Positions 17,798 to 27,290 of a stretch of DNA of 64,000 nucleotides are shown in pieces. The position numbers and the translations under genes are program-made. Origin of the DNA: JBGOTP01 sp963717075 (lineage in GTDB: Bacteria; Acidobacteriota; Vicinamibacteria; Vicinamibacterales; CAVVIG01); assembly GCA_963717075.1 (NCBI GenBank), contig CAVQVI010000002.1, positions 1 through 64,000 on the forward strand, written 5' to 3'. Every line of letters starts with the position of its first letter. Within the stretch, counting starts at the first letter, position 1. The notes beneath the pieces are model-generated. The model worked only from the letters and a program-made list of their open reading frames with translations. It was not told the DNA's origin and made no database searches.

Positions 17798-18237
17798 TGG
17801 CTCGATACATGCTCGACACCGACACGTGCTCCTACATCATGAAGCGCTCGAGCGAGGCGGTGATCAGGCGGCTGAGCAGCGTACCGGTCACCGACGTCTG
17901 CATATCGGTGATTACCAAGTCGGAACTGCTCTACGGCGTTGAAGTGTCTCCGCGCCGAATGCAGGACGCCGCCGCCCTCCACGCGTTTCTTCCACACGTC
18001 GCGGTCCTAGAGTTTCCCGACGACGCTGCTGCCCACTACGCGCAGATCCGTGCTGACCTGAAGAAACGAGGCCAGATGATCGGCGCCAACGATCTCTTCA
18101 TTGCCGCTCACGCCCGCAGCCTCGGGCTCAGACTGGTGACGAACAACATCGCCGAATTCAATCGCGTTAAAGGTCTGACGCTCGAAAATTGGACGACGCG
18201 TCCGGTTCGTCGTGTCCGCGCGACAGACGACAAATAG
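17797..18237 (+). CDS. vapC: VapC PIN-domain toxin
   Basis: 146 residues: MARYMLDTDTCSYIMKRSSE (Asp7), CISVITKSELLYGVEVSPRR (Glu), GANDLFIAAHARSLG (Asp), LVTNNIAEFNRV (Asn/Glu end of the active site). This is the VapC-type family whose members cut initiator or other tRNAs; the target here is unknown. Coupled to vapB by TGATG. Confidence 0.9.
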   Translation: MARYMLDTDTCSYIMKRSSEAVIRRLSSVPVTDVCISVITKSELLYGVEVSPRRMQDAAALHAFLPHVAVLEFPDDAAAHYAQIRADLKKRGQMIGANDLFIAAHARSLGLRLVTNNIAEFNRVKGLTLENWTTRPVRRVRATDDK

Positions 18238-18302
18238 CCCGGTGAGGACCGGTGCAGTACCGCCAAGGCCGACCGACCCCAGCTGAGGGGAGGTAACGCC
18301 AG

Positions 18303-18548
18303 ATGCCCGACGCGAGGACATTCACAGCCAAGCAAGGGCAGTATCTCGCGTTCATTTATTACTACACGAAGATTCACGGCATGCCACCGGCGGAAGCAGA
18401 TTTCCGGCGGTTCTTTCGCGTGACGCCGCCTGTAGTACACGAGATGATCAAGACGCTCCACGCGCGCGGGTTCATCCAACGTGAACCAGGTAAGGCGCGC
18501 TCAATCAGGCTCTGTCTTACGCGAGCGCAATTGCCAGACTTGGAATGA
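18303..18548 (+). CDS. LexA-type winged-helix DNA-binding protein
   Basis: 81 residues after a strong GAGGGGAGG site. FTAKQGQYLAFIYYYTKIHG, MPPAEADFRRFFRVTPPVVH and EMIKTLHARGFIQREPGKAR match the LexA N-terminal DNA-binding domain (helix-turn-helix with wing). The LexA peptidase domain is absent, so it is a stand-alone DNA-binding protein; in mobile islands such proteins may be small regulators. No partner is obvious. Confidence 0.7.
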   Translation: MPDARTFTAKQGQYLAFIYYYTKIHGMPPAEADFRRFFRVTPPVVHEMIKTLHARGFIQREPGKARSIRLCLTRAQLPDLE

Positions 18549-18583
18549 AGTCGGCTGCGAACGGTAGAATCACGCGAACGCCA

Positions 18584-18709
18584 ATGGGATCAGCCCGCCG
18601 CAACGACCCGTGCCCGTGCAGCAGCGGCCGCAAGTTCAAGCACTGCTGTCTTCGTGCCCTCGATGCCGAAGACGTCCGTATTGTCCCAACGCTCGGCCGA
18701 GCCGACTGA
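18584..18709 (+). CDS. SEC-C motif mini-protein
   Basis: 41 residues: MGSARRNDPCPCSSGRKFKH then CCLRALDAEDVRIVPTLGRA. The NDPCPCSSGRKFKHCC segment is a complete SEC-C zinc-binding motif (C-x-C-x8-C-C), as at the C-terminus of SecA. Such a short protein may be a free zinc knuckle or the surviving end of a larger gene cut at its 5' side. It stops at the edge of ISa copy 2. Confidence 0.65.
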   Translation: MGSARRNDPCPCSSGRKFKHCCLRALDAEDVRIVPTLGRAD

Positions 18710-19773
18710 TCACACCGCGCGATCATAGTAGTTGAGCACGCCGCCGAGCCTCGGACGGCGACGAATGCGGCTGACGGCGCTTGTTGCCGGCTCGCCCTCG
18801 ATCAGTGCGTTCTCGATCCCCTGGTGATTCCGCTCGTGATGATAGTGCGCGACGTATTCCGTGATCGCTCGTCGGAAGTGGCGCTCGCCGATCGGAATCA
18901 CCCGATCAAGGCACTCTTCTTTAATGGATCGCACGAAGCGCTCGGCGTAGGCATTCGCATTGGGTGCCTGATACGGCGTCCGCACGACCCGGAGGCCCGC
19001 CTCCTCCAGTCGCGCGCGCACGGGCGCGCTCCACTTCGTGTCGCGGTCACAGATCAGCAGGTGATGCTGGACGAGCAGCCCGTCCTCTGCGGCCGTCATC
19101 GTGCGCACGACTTGCTGCATGAACCGCTCGTCTGGAGACGGCGTCGAGCCCACGATCTGGACGCGGCGTGAGGCCAGATCGATCACGAAGATGGTGTAGT
19201 ACGTCACCAAGCCGCGCCACGTCCACACTTCGGTCGTGAAGAAGTCCGCGCCGACGATCGCGCCCCAGTGCGCCTGGAGAAAACGTCTGCCACGAAGTCG
19301 GCCGCTCCGGCACCGGCGGCACGCCCGCCGCCTTCAGGATCCGAGCAATCGTCGAGCGGCCGACACGATGCCCGACATTCTTCAGGGCGCCTTGGATCCG
19401 CGTGTAGCCCCAGGCGGGATTCTCCCCAGCCATCCGGACGACGAGCTGGCGGATCTCTGCGAGCACACCGCACCGACTCGACCGGGACGTCGCGTACGTC
19501 CACTTCTGGGCGACCAACTGTCGATGCCAGCGGAGCAGCGTGTCAGGGGTGACGACGGTGGCGATCTCGCTGCAAGGCGTGACGGCCCAGCCGATACGCC
19601 CGCGCAGCCAGTCGCCGCCGATCGTCATCAGTCAGGCGCAGACGCCGCCCACCCAGCTGCCGGCGCAAGAGGCGGTTTTCTTCGATCAGGTAGGCGATCG
19701 CCTCCCGTTCGCGACGCTCGAGCCAACCCGTGAGGACCAGCAATGGCATTTGGACGGCCGCGGGGGCGATCAC
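18710..19773 (-). pseudogene. ISa transposase, copy 2, two frameshifts
   Basis: Three frames reconstruct the 352-residue ISa transposase: MIAPAAVQMPLLVLTGWLER ... (to about 19545), SEIATVVTPDTLLRWHRQLV ... PTSWQTF (to about 19270), then MWTWRGLVTYYTIFVIDLAS with LLICDRDTKWS and YAERFVRSIKEECL, ending VLNYYDRAV. The element runs to about 19848, where the terminal repeat (GAGTTGTGGGACAGAAC) lies. Confidence 0.85.
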
Positions 19774-19941
19774 GAGCGGGAGCTTATATCACAGTCGGCG
19801 GCTTTCGTGCGTCACAACAGCTCGACCGAGTTGTGGGACAGAACGGCGACAACGCCAGAACGACCAGCCGAAGCCGGCGCGCTGACGCTCCGCCGGCGCA
19901 CGGGGCGACCGGATGTCCCGTGCGCCGCGAGACTCGATACG

Positions 19942-20634
19942 TCAAGCCACCTGACAGCAGCCCTCGAACAGCGCTTCAACCGCAGCGGCAACGTCGACGG
20001 CCGAGGAAACGCGCAGCAGGCCGCCCGCGCCACGATCGGCCGACTGATGGCGATCCAGCCACACGCACCCAATGCCGAGCGCCCGCGCCGGATCGATGTC
20101 GTGATACCAGCCGGATGCCACGTGCACCCAGTCGCGGCGGCTCACGCGCGTGATCCGCTCGAAGCCGAGGAAGGGCCAGCGCTCGGGCTTATAGGCCCGC
20201 ACTCGCTCGGCGGTGACGAAGAGGTCGAACGGCTTGCGGAAACTCCGATGCGTGACCTCGAACAGGTCGTCGTCGCAGTTGGTCAGCACCGCCAGACGCC
20301 ATCCTCGTCGACGCAGCTCCGCCAGCATGCCTTCCACATCGTCGAAGGGTCGCATCACACCCCAGGCTCGCTGGAGCGCTCGCGCATCGGGCGCGGGCAG
20401 CGACACGCCGCTCGACACGGCCGCGCGCGACAGCGCGCGGGTCAGCACGTCCTTGTAGGTCGTCTGCCGCGTTTCGCGCTCGATCTGCCGGACGATGACG
20501 CGATACGCGCGCTGGAGATCCGAGGCACGGTCGCCCGCGATCGGGGCGATCATGTCGGCGAACCACGCGCACCAGTCGACCAGGGTCCCGTAACAGTCGA
20601 AGGTCACCCACTGCGTTCGCTTGCCGGACGACAC
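19942..20634 (-). CDS. haloacid dehalogenase type II (HAD hydrolase)
   Basis: 230 residues from GTG with GGGAGG upstream. HAD motifs in order: WVTFDCYGTLVDW (nucleophile Asp12), LAVLTNCDDDLFEV (motif II Asn), RAYKPERWPF (motif III Lys) and VASGWYHDIDPARALGIGCV (motif IV, with the type II dehalogenase flavour). Would hydrolyse L-2-haloacids or a phosphorylated substrate. Slightly below the usual 220-250 range centre, complete. Stands alone on the minus strand. Confidence 0.85.
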   Translation of the reverse strand: MSSGKRTQWVTFDCYGTLVDWCAWFADMIAPIAGDRASDLQRAYRVIVRQIERETRQTTYKDVLTRALSRAAVSSGVSLPAPDARALQRAWGVMRPFDDVEGMLAELRRRGWRLAVLTNCDDDLFEVTHRSFRKPFDLFVTAERVRAYKPERWPFLGFERITRVSRRDWVHVASGWYHDIDPARALGIGCVWLDRHQSADRGAGGLLRVSSAVDVAAAVEALFEGCCQVA

Positions 20635-20678
20635 GGAAACCTCCCTTCCTTAGAAAACGAAACACCGGGACAAACAAA

Positions 20679-20713
20679 AAGGGCCATCACCGGTGGTCCG
20701 GATGATGGCCCTT
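20679..20713 (-). terminator. rho-independent terminator
   Basis: Perfect 11-bp stem AAGGGCCATCA / TGATGGCCCTT with a 13-base loop; on the minus strand the second arm is followed by TTTTTGTTTG. It ends the small transcript from 20860 and lies 45 bp upstream of the HAD gene, so it separates the two units. Confidence 0.75.
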
Positions 20714-20743
20714 GGCGAGCTCGTGAACGGGATCTGCTCTACA

Positions 20744-20860
20744 TCATCCGGATGAACCTGGCAGCCAGGCGTTGTCCGCGTACTTGGCGCACAGGTCGAC
20801 CGCGCCGGCAATCGGCACAATCGCCGTACGCGTGCACAAGAACTGGAAGGACAAACGCAT
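20744..20860 (-). CDS. 38-residue peptide gene, unknown
   Basis: ATG with AGGAGCG six bases upstream; the product begins MRLSFQFLCTRTAIVPIAGA and ends AWLPGSSG, with two cysteines. A terminator follows 30 bp after the stop and an inverted repeat GTTAC-AGATG-GTAAC lies 18 bp upstream. The complete transcription unit supports a real small gene, but no family is recognised and chance cannot be excluded. Confidence 0.4.
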   Translation of the reverse strand: MRLSFQFLCTRTAIVPIAGAVDLCAKYADNAWLPGSSG

Positions 20861-20918
20861 GGGCGCTCCTGATGACAGGTTACAGATGGTAACGCATTTC
20901 AGGTGAAATGTGAACAGG

Positions 20919-20980
20919 CGCTATCTCCTGTCGCTATCTCCTGTGTCAACGCTATCTCCTGATGTCAACGCGATCTCCTG
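20919..20980. repeat. four tandem CGCTATCTCCTG repeats
   Basis: CGCTATCTCCTG starts at 20919, 20932 and 20950, with a one-base variant (CGCGATCTCCTG) at 20969. The last two are preceded by TGTCAA. Spacings 13, 18 and 19 bp. Resembles the multiple terminal repeats of IS21-like elements or a recombinase-binding array. No transposase is attached. Confidence 0.6.
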
Positions 20981-21146
20981 AACGTGAAGGGTGTAGAAAT
21001 TCGGTCCGGACAGCGTGCGACTGTCCGACCGGGCTCTGTGGTGCTCAGGACAGGACCGACGCGTAGAATGTGCGTTGCATTCTGACTTCGTCGGAGGCTC
21101 CGTGCTCCTCTCCCTCTGCTATCTCCTCCTTCGCCGCGTCCCGCCT

Positions 21147-21350
21147 GTCCTTCGCCAAAACCGGCGCGGCGCTGTTGCCGGTCACTATCGCGAGACGTCT
21201 CGGGAGTTGATCGCCCTGATGATCGCGATGGTTGGCAGGCCTGCACGTTCTGACGAGACGTACGTTTCGGTCCCCCGTCAGCGGCTGTCCTTCGCCAATA
21301 CTCGATCGGCGTCGTCTGGAGGGGAGCCTTCTTGACGTTGCCCTTTTCTT
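21147..21350. repeat. repeat A (short form) joined to repeat B
   Basis: 21147-21285 matches the ISc terminal segment (see 7721 and 27779). From 21286 a second repeat, TCCTTCGCCAATACTCGATC ... TGACGTTGCCCTTTTCTTG, also occurs at 46797-46866. Between 20881 and 21670 there is no gene, only these mosaic remnants. Confidence 0.65.
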
Positions 21351-21670
21351 GCTGTCGCTACCAAATACTGCATCGGCCTCCTTAGCTGGACGCTCACAAT
21401 GCCGACAGAACTTCGAGCGTGATGATCTAGTGTCCTCGTGTCAGGTACGTCAACATATGGTGTCCATGTCAACGACGTCAATGATCTGAGGCGACGACTG
21501 CCAATAGCTGTTTCTGGCCGCTTGTTTGCTGTTTGGGGGCGGATTCCCCTCCGGAGCTTGTTGCGGTGACGGTGTCACTGCGCTACTCTTGGGGACCGTC
21601 GCGCGCCCGGACCGTGAGCTCGCCCGAACATTGGATTATCCGGGGCCCAGGGCCCTCGAGAGGCGAAACC

Positions 21671-22936
21671 ATGAACATCCCGAAAAAGCTGGCTGACAGC
21701 GGCATCTCGCGTCGCGACCTCATGCGGCTCGGCGCCGGGGGCCTCGGCTTCAGTCTGGTCGGCGGGATCGGCCCGGTGCCCTACGTCTTCGGCAAGGCAA
21801 GCGAAGTGCTGGCGGCCACCGATTCACGCAAGATTCTGGTGGTGTTCGAGTGGTTCGGCGGCAACGACGGACTGAATACGATCGTGCCGTACGGGGATGC
21901 GATGTACTACAAGCATCGGCCGACCATCGGCATCAAAGAGAAGGACGTTCTGAAGATCGATGCTCACTTCGGCTGGCAGAGGTCGATGACCCCTATGAAG
22001 CGCCTCTACGACGAAGGCAAGGTGGCGATCATTCAGGGCGTGGGCTACGACCAGCCATCGTTCTCGCACTTTACGTCGATGTCGTATTGGCACACCGCGG
22101 CGCCGAACAGCGGGAACGAATACGGCTGGATGGGGCGGGTGGCGTCCGCGCTGGATCCTACCGGCGCGCGCCCCAACATGATCGTCAACATCTCGGGCAG
22201 CCAGACCCTTGCGGTGAAGGCGGAGAAGCACGTGCCGCTCGTGTTCCAGGACCCGACGAAGTTCGAGCGCGGCGTGTTTGCGCAGGAGAAGGCGGCGCTC
22301 GAGGTACTGGGCGCGCAGACGGTCCCGGTGAGCGCGGCGCACAAGTACGTGCTGGAAGTCACCAGAAGCACCGAGCAAGCGTCCGAAGTGGTCCGTGCCG
22401 CGTGGAGCAAGTACAAGGAGAAAGCGAACCCGGACCTCCGTTTGCTGGACCTGGACAAGGTTGCGGCCCTGATCGAGGCGGATTTCCCGACGCGGCTGTA
22501 CTACGTGCCGCTGCGCAACAGCCTGTTCGACACGCACGTGAACCAGGACGCGCCGCTCGATCGGCAGCTGCAGTATTGCTCCGACGCCGTCGCGGGCTTC
22601 TTCCAGGAGATGAAACGGATCGGCCGGGCGGACGACGTCGTGCTGTACGTCCACAGCGAGTTCGGCCGGCGCGTGCCGGAAAACACGAGTCTCGGCACTG
22701 ACCACGGTACCGCCCAGGTGAACTTCGTGATCGGGAATGCGGTCAAGGGCGGCATGTACGGCAAGCCGCCGAGCCTCACCGAACTGGTCCTCGAGGGCAA
22801 CCTACAGAACACGACGGACTTCCGTCAGGTTTACGCCACGCTGATCGAGGAGTGGATGGGCGCCGACTCGGCGAAGGTGCTCGGCGAGAAATTCAAGACG
22901 ATGGGCATGTTCCGGACAGCGCCCAACACGGCGTAA
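21671..22936 (+). CDS. DUF1501 domain protein, Tat-exported
   Basis: 421 residues from MNIPKKLADSGISRRDLMRL; the SRRDLMRLGAGGLGFSLVG leader is a twin-arginine signal. Alkaline-phosphatase-superfamily-like DUF1501 features: LVVFEWFGGNDGLNTIVPYG, SHFTSMSYWHTAAPN, YVHSEFGRRVPENTSLGTDH and GTAQVNFVIGNAVKGGMYG. Found with DUF1800 in a conserved pair in Planctomycetes, Acidobacteria and others; biochemical role unsettled. Start chosen at the Tat leader; the frame is open far upstream. Confidence 0.88.
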   Translation: MNIPKKLADSGISRRDLMRLGAGGLGFSLVGGIGPVPYVFGKASEVLAATDSRKILVVFEWFGGNDGLNTIVPYGDAMYYKHRPTIGIKEKDVLKIDAHFGWQRSMTPMKRLYDEGKVAIIQGVGYDQPSFSHFTSMSYWHTAAPNSGNEYGWMGRVASALDPTGARPNMIVNISGSQTLAVKAEKHVPLVFQDPTKFERGVFAQEKAALEVLGAQTVPVSAAHKYVLEVTRSTEQASEVVRAAWSKYKEKANPDLRLLDLDKVAALIEADFPTRLYYVPLRNSLFDTHVNQDAPLDRQLQYCSDAVAGFFQEMKRIGRADDVVLYVHSEFGRRVPENTSLGTDHGTAQVNFVIGNAVKGGMYGKPPSLTELVLEGNLQNTTDFRQVYATLIEEWMGADSAKVLGEKFKTMGMFRTAPNTA

Positions 22937-22988
22937 CGTATGGTGCACGGGGCCGTGCGCTCCGTTGCTGAGCATGAGGGAGGCGAAC

Positions 22989-24752
22989 ATGGCCAGTCGC
23001 ATGGGGTGGTCCCCCGGACCGGCGAGCTGGACGGACGATCTCGCGCCGATGAGCGCCGCCGATTGGAGCTACGACCGCGCCGCGCACCTGCTCGCGCACG
23101 CTGGATTCGGCGGCACGCCCGCGGAGATCCAGAAGCTGACCGACGCCGGTTTTGAGCGCGCCGTCCGCTCGTTCGTCTACTACGAGAGCATCCCGAATCC
23201 GAGAATGCAGCCGTTCGTGGAATCGGGGTTCTGGGATCCGACGCTGAACTTTTTTCCCGAGAGCCGGCCCGAGGCGACCGACCGGGCCGCCAAGAACGGC
23301 GTCTCGATCGGCGTGGAGGTCAAGCCCGCCGGCAACCGTCCGATACAGCCGGTCTCGGACCGCTTCTTCTACTGGCTGCGGGCGACGCTGCTTGAAACGC
23401 GCCGGCTGGGGTACTGGTGGGCGAACCGGATGCTGCAGACGACGCATCCGCTGCAGCAGAAGATGGCGTTGATGTGGCACGGCCACTTCGCGACCCACGA
23501 GAACAAGGTCCGCGACTACCGGAAGATGATGCAGCAGATCGACCTGTTCGAGAGTAACGCGACCGGCAACATCCGCGATCTCGCGATCCAGGTCGCCGAG
23601 AACCCGGCGATGCTGTACTTCCTCGATGCCCAGTACAACGTGAAGGGCGCCCCGAACGAGAACTTCTCGCGGGAGGTGATGGAGCTTTTCACCATGGGGG
23701 TGGGCCACTACGCGGAGAAGGACGTCCGCGAAGCCGCGCGCGCGTTCACCGGGTGGTATTTCGACAACCTCACGTTCAAGGTCGACCCGGCCAAGCACGA
23801 CGACAGTCCGAAGATCTTCCTGGGCAGGATGGGGAACTTCGACGGCGTCGAGGTACTGAAGATCATTTTCGAGCAGCCGGTGACGGCCGAATTCCTGGCC
23901 GGGAAGATCTATCGCTTCCTAGTGCGCGACGAGCTGTCGCCGGAGCTGCGGAAGAAGCTTGGGACGATCCTCCGGGACAGCAATTACGAGGTCAAGCCGC
24001 TGCTGACCGTGATTTTCTCCTCGAAGGACTTTTACAGCGCCGGCAGCTACGGAGCTCACATCAAGGGACCTGTGGAGCACATGGTCGCGATGATGAAGCA
24101 CCTGGGCGTGGACGAGATTCCCGGCGTGCCCGACTTCAATCAGGCGACCATCTCGATGGGTCAGCACCTGCTGAACCCGCCATCGGTCGCCGGGTGGGCC
24201 GAGGGCAAGTCGTGGATCACGCCGAACCTGCTCATCGGGCGCGCCAACATCGCCCGCGACGTCCTGATCCCCGACATCACCGGCTTCCAGGACTGGAATT
24301 TCACCGCGGGCGGCGTGGACAACGTCGGCCGCCGGCTGCGCGACGGCTACGACGTCGGCGCGGCGACCGCCGTCAACGACCCGACGAACATGACGGCGTT
24401 CGACAGGGCCGCCCTGGAGCGGGACGAGAAGTTCAACACCCGCGTCTCGACTTACATCGCGTGGACGCAGGCCGCGCGCAAATTGATCCCGACGCCACGC
24501 CGCGCCGCGCAGATCGACCTCACCACGATGGTGCTGGAGAGCGGCGCCAAGACGACCGGTGAAGCCGTCGACTACTTGATCTGGCGCATGGTGAGGGTGC
24601 CGGCCGCGAAAGCAACTCGTGACGGGTTCGTCGCGTTCCTCACCAAGGAATTGGGCACCGACAGCATCGATCCCGCGAAGACCTACATGGAAGATCCGCT
24701 GCGGATGACGGTGCATCTCATCATGAGTACGCCGGAATACCAGATCGTCTGA
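22989..24752 (+). CDS. DUF1800 domain protein
   Basis: 587 residues starting MASRMGWSPGPASWTDDLAP, with GGGAGG six bases upstream. DUF1800 signatures: DRAAHLLAHAGFGGTPAEIQ, ALMWHGHFATHENKVRDYRK, APNENFSREVMELFTMGVGH and AARAFTGWYFDN, then IFLGRMGNFDGVEVLKIIFE. Partner of the DUF1501 gene 52 bp upstream and surely cotranscribed. The usual order is DUF1800 first; here it is second. No signal peptide is seen. Confidence 0.88.
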   Translation: MASRMGWSPGPASWTDDLAPMSAADWSYDRAAHLLAHAGFGGTPAEIQKLTDAGFERAVRSFVYYESIPNPRMQPFVESGFWDPTLNFFPESRPEATDRAAKNGVSIGVEVKPAGNRPIQPVSDRFFYWLRATLLETRRLGYWWANRMLQTTHPLQQKMALMWHGHFATHENKVRDYRKMMQQIDLFESNATGNIRDLAIQVAENPAMLYFLDAQYNVKGAPNENFSREVMELFTMGVGHYAEKDVREAARAFTGWYFDNLTFKVDPAKHDDSPKIFLGRMGNFDGVEVLKIIFEQPVTAEFLAGKIYRFLVRDELSPELRKKLGTILRDSNYEVKPLLTVIFSSKDFYSAGSYGAHIKGPVEHMVAMMKHLGVDEIPGVPDFNQATISMGQHLLNPPSVAGWAEGKSWITPNLLIGRANIARDVLIPDITGFQDWNFTAGGVDNVGRRLRDGYDVGAATAVNDPTNMTAFDRAALERDEKFNTRVSTYIAWTQAARKLIPTPRRAAQIDLTTMVLESGAKTTGEAVDYLIWRMVRVPAAKATRDGFVAFLTKELGTDSIDPAKTYMEDPLRMTVHLIMSTPEYQIV

Positions 24753-24818
24753 GCGCAGAGCTCACTCGAGTCACGTCCGCCGATCTTTAGACGCAGGCCG
24801 CACCTACGAAAGATGCGC

Positions 24819-25965
24819 GTAGTGTTCCACGACTCGGCCGACGTCTTTCCGGCCTGGCCGTGATATAAGCTCGACCCCGTGATCGACCCCGCGGCGCTGC
24901 AGATCGTGTTGTGCGTGCTCACCGGCTGGCTGGCCCGCCGGGAGCGAGAGGCGATCGCCTACCTGCTCGAGGAAAACCGGCTCCTGCGGCGCCAGCTTGG
25001 GACGCGGCGACTGCGCCTGACCGATGACGATCGCCGCCGGTTGGCTGCCCGGGCGTACCGCGTGGGCCGTGCGGCCCTACGGGAGATCGCCACGATCGCG
25101 ACACCGGACACCTTGTTGCGTTGGCATCGGCAGCTGATTGCGCGGAAATGGACGTACGCGAGCCAGCCGGGGCGGCGCGGCGTCCTCGTCGAGATTCGGC
25201 GCCTCGTTGTGCGCATGGCCGAGGAAAATCCGACGTGGGGTTACACGCGGATCCAGGGCGCGCTCAAGAACGTCGGCCACCGCGTGGGCCGCTCGACCAT
25301 TCGGCGGATCCTGAAGGCGGCGGGCTTGCCGCCGGTGCCGCAGCGCCCGACGTCGTGGCAGACGTTTCTCCGCGCGCATTGGGGCGCGATCGCCGGAGCG
25401 GATTTCTTCACCACCGAAGTCTGGACGTGGCAGGGCCTCGTGACGTACGACACGGTGTTCGTCATCGATCTGGCGTCCCGCCGTGTGCAGATTCTCGGGT
25501 CTACACCGCATCCGGAAGCGCGGTTCATGCAGCAGATCGTCCGGACGTTGACGATGGCCGAGGCCGGCGTGGTGCGAGTGCCGCAGCTGTTGATCTGTGA
25601 TCGGGATTGGAAGTGGAGCGGTGACGTGCGGCGGAGACTTCGGGCTGCGGGCGTCCGCGTGGTCCTCATTCCTGAGCGCGCGCCAAATGCGAACGCCTAC
25701 GCGGAACGCTTCGTGCGTTCGATCAAAGAAGAATGCCTCGACCGGCTGATTCCGATCGGGGAGCAACACTTCCGGCGCGCTCTGGCCGAGTACGTCGAGC
25801 ACTATCACGGAGAACGGAATCACCAGGGCCTCGGCAATCGACTCATCACGGGACCGCCGGTCATCGACAGGACAAGTCGCGTACGGCGACACTCGCGGCT
25901 CGGCGGGCTCCTCAATTTCTACGAGCGGGTCGCATAACGGGCTCGGCTGAGTTGTGAAACATTAC
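24819..25965 (+). mobile_element. intact IS 'ISa' number 3
   Basis: About 1.15 kb with inverted terminal repeats: left GTAGTGTTCCACGACTCGGC, right (inward) GTAATGTTTCACAACTCAGC. Holds a complete transposase. No certain target duplication at the ends. It directly follows the DUF1800 gene. Confidence 0.85.
24879..25937 (+). CDS. integrase-core (DDE) transposase of ISa, intact
   Basis: 352 residues from a GTG start. HTH region LTDDDRRRLAARAYRVGRAA and ATPDTLLRWHRQLIARKWTY; rve core with ADFFTTEVWTWQGLVTYDTV (Asp), LLICDRDWKWSGDVRRRLRA (Asp) and NAYAERFVRSIKEECLDRLI (Glu). No frameshift, so this is the one copy here likely to be active. Broadly IS3/IS481-like; exact IS family not assigned. Confidence 0.9.
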   Translation: MIDPAALQIVLCVLTGWLARREREAIAYLLEENRLLRRQLGTRRLRLTDDDRRRLAARAYRVGRAALREIATIATPDTLLRWHRQLIARKWTYASQPGRRGVLVEIRRLVVRMAEENPTWGYTRIQGALKNVGHRVGRSTIRRILKAAGLPPVPQRPTSWQTFLRAHWGAIAGADFFTTEVWTWQGLVTYDTVFVIDLASRRVQILGSTPHPEARFMQQIVRTLTMAEAGVVRVPQLLICDRDWKWSGDVRRRLRAAGVRVVLIPERAPNANAYAERFVRSIKEECLDRLIPIGEQHFRRALAEYVEHYHGERNHQGLGNRLITGPPVIDRTSRVRRHSRLGGLLNFYERVA

Positions 25966-26246
25966 GGGCGTGAGACTCTCGATGTTGGGCGAGCTCGTGC
26001 CGGAAGCGTTCGACGCGCTTCCCCACCATCAGGTGAGCATGGAGCGTGACTTCGTGGCTCCCAGGTCAGTATGACCATCTGGCGGCTGACGATTGCCGAG
26101 GGATTGTCTTTTTTGCCCGCGCGGGTAGAAACTGGACCGTCGCGGACATGCGCGCGTTCTTCGACGCGCCACGACCACTCACGCAATCCGAGCAGCCATA
26201 CCGCGAGCGAAGGCTGCGCTCCAGTAAAGCGAAGAGCGCTTCTTGA

Positions 26247-27290
26247 TTACGGAGCTGGAAAATATCCGATCCGATCGCCACGATTCGTGCCGATCCAGAT
26301 CTCGTTCCCCACCTGTACGGCAACCGTCACCGCGCCGAAGCCCGGGACGTAGGGCTCGCTCAGGAGCACGCTCACACTCATGGCTCCCCGCGGATCGATC
26401 CGTCCCACGTGCCACGTCTCACCGAGGCAGGAGCAGAGGGCCCTGCCTGCATGGCCGGATCCGAGCAGCGTGCCGTCTGGCATCATCCGCAGGTTGTCGA
26501 TGCGGAATGGCATGTGCAACACATCACGCTTCGGGTCGGCTACACCCCGCTCCACTCGCAGCATCGTCTGCTCGCCCCACGAGGACACATAGAGCAGCTT
26601 CTCGTCTTTCGACACCTCGAGGCCGTTGACGGCGACGCCTTCGGTTCCCGGTACCGGCGCCCATCCCGTGGCTGCATGCCACTCCCACACCTGTCCGACG
26701 CGGACGTTCGGCGGCTTCTGCCCGGCGGGAGGACGCGGCGTGTTCGTGGCGGCTACGCCGCCGTCGGCGAACGCCACCATTGAGTTGAAGGTCGCGCCGG
26801 CAGGCGCAATGGCGCATCCGACCCACGTCAGCGACGGGGGACTGGTCCGTATGTCGACGTCGAAGGCTTCGATCGATTCGCGGACGCCGTGGTGGACTGC
26901 AAACAGCCGATGGGTCGATCCCGATCCGGGCCGGAGATAGAGGCCGTGAAACGCAATCGTCTTCTTCTCGGTCGGATCGTTGATGTCGATTGGACCCGGG
27001 CAGCCAGGAAACGCTTTCGCGTCGAGCTGGGACTTGACCGAGGCCATCGGATAGAGTGGCACCACCTTCTTGTCACCGGGATGGAGCGCGCGGATCTGTC
27101 CCAGTCCCGCCTGATTGCCGGAGACCATGAGCCAGGGCGAGCCCGGCATCAAGGCCAGGTCTTCCGGTCCTCGAACGTCACAGATGAACTGAATCTTGCC
27201 GATGGGCGTGCACGGCGGCGTTTGGGTGTGGACCGCGACCGGCAATACGGTGATCGCAACCAGCAGAGCAGCCCGAGTCATTCTCTTCAT
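26247..27290 (-). CDS. secreted beta-propeller protein (SMP-30/gluconolactonase-like)
   Basis: About 347 residues from MKRMTRAALLVAITVLPVAV (signal peptide); this start is chosen over one 18 codons upstream because the leader begins here. Propeller features: DVRGPEDLALMPGSPWLMVS, HRLFAVHHGVRESIEAFDVD, LEVSKDEKLLYVSSWGEQTM and VGNEIWIGTNRGDRIGYFPA. Resembles SMP-30/strictosidine-synthase-like or arylesterase propellers; substrate unknown. Between 25966 and 26246 I see no gene. Confidence 0.75.
   Translation of the reverse strand: MKRMTRAALLVAITVLPVAVHTQTPPCTPIGKIQFICDVRGPEDLALMPGSPWLMVSGNQAGLGQIRALHPGDKKVVPLYPMASVKSQLDAKAFPGCPGPIDINDPTEKKTIAFHGLYLRPGSGSTHRLFAVHHGVRESIEAFDVDIRTSPPSLTWVGCAIAPAGATFNSMVAFADGGVAATNTPRPPAGQKPPNVRVGQVWEWHAATGWAPVPGTEGVAVNGLEVSKDEKLLYVSSWGEQTMLRVERGVADPKRDVLHMPFRIDNLRMMPDGTLLGSGHAGRALCSCLGETWHVGRIDPRGAMSVSVLLSEPYVPGFGAVTVAVQVGNEIWIGTNRGDRIGYFPAP

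Noticed and set aside
21824..24716. Long minus-strand ORFs opposite DUF1501 and DUF1800
   Set aside because: Arg/His-rich antisense shadows of clear coding sequences, with no domain content, caused by high GC.
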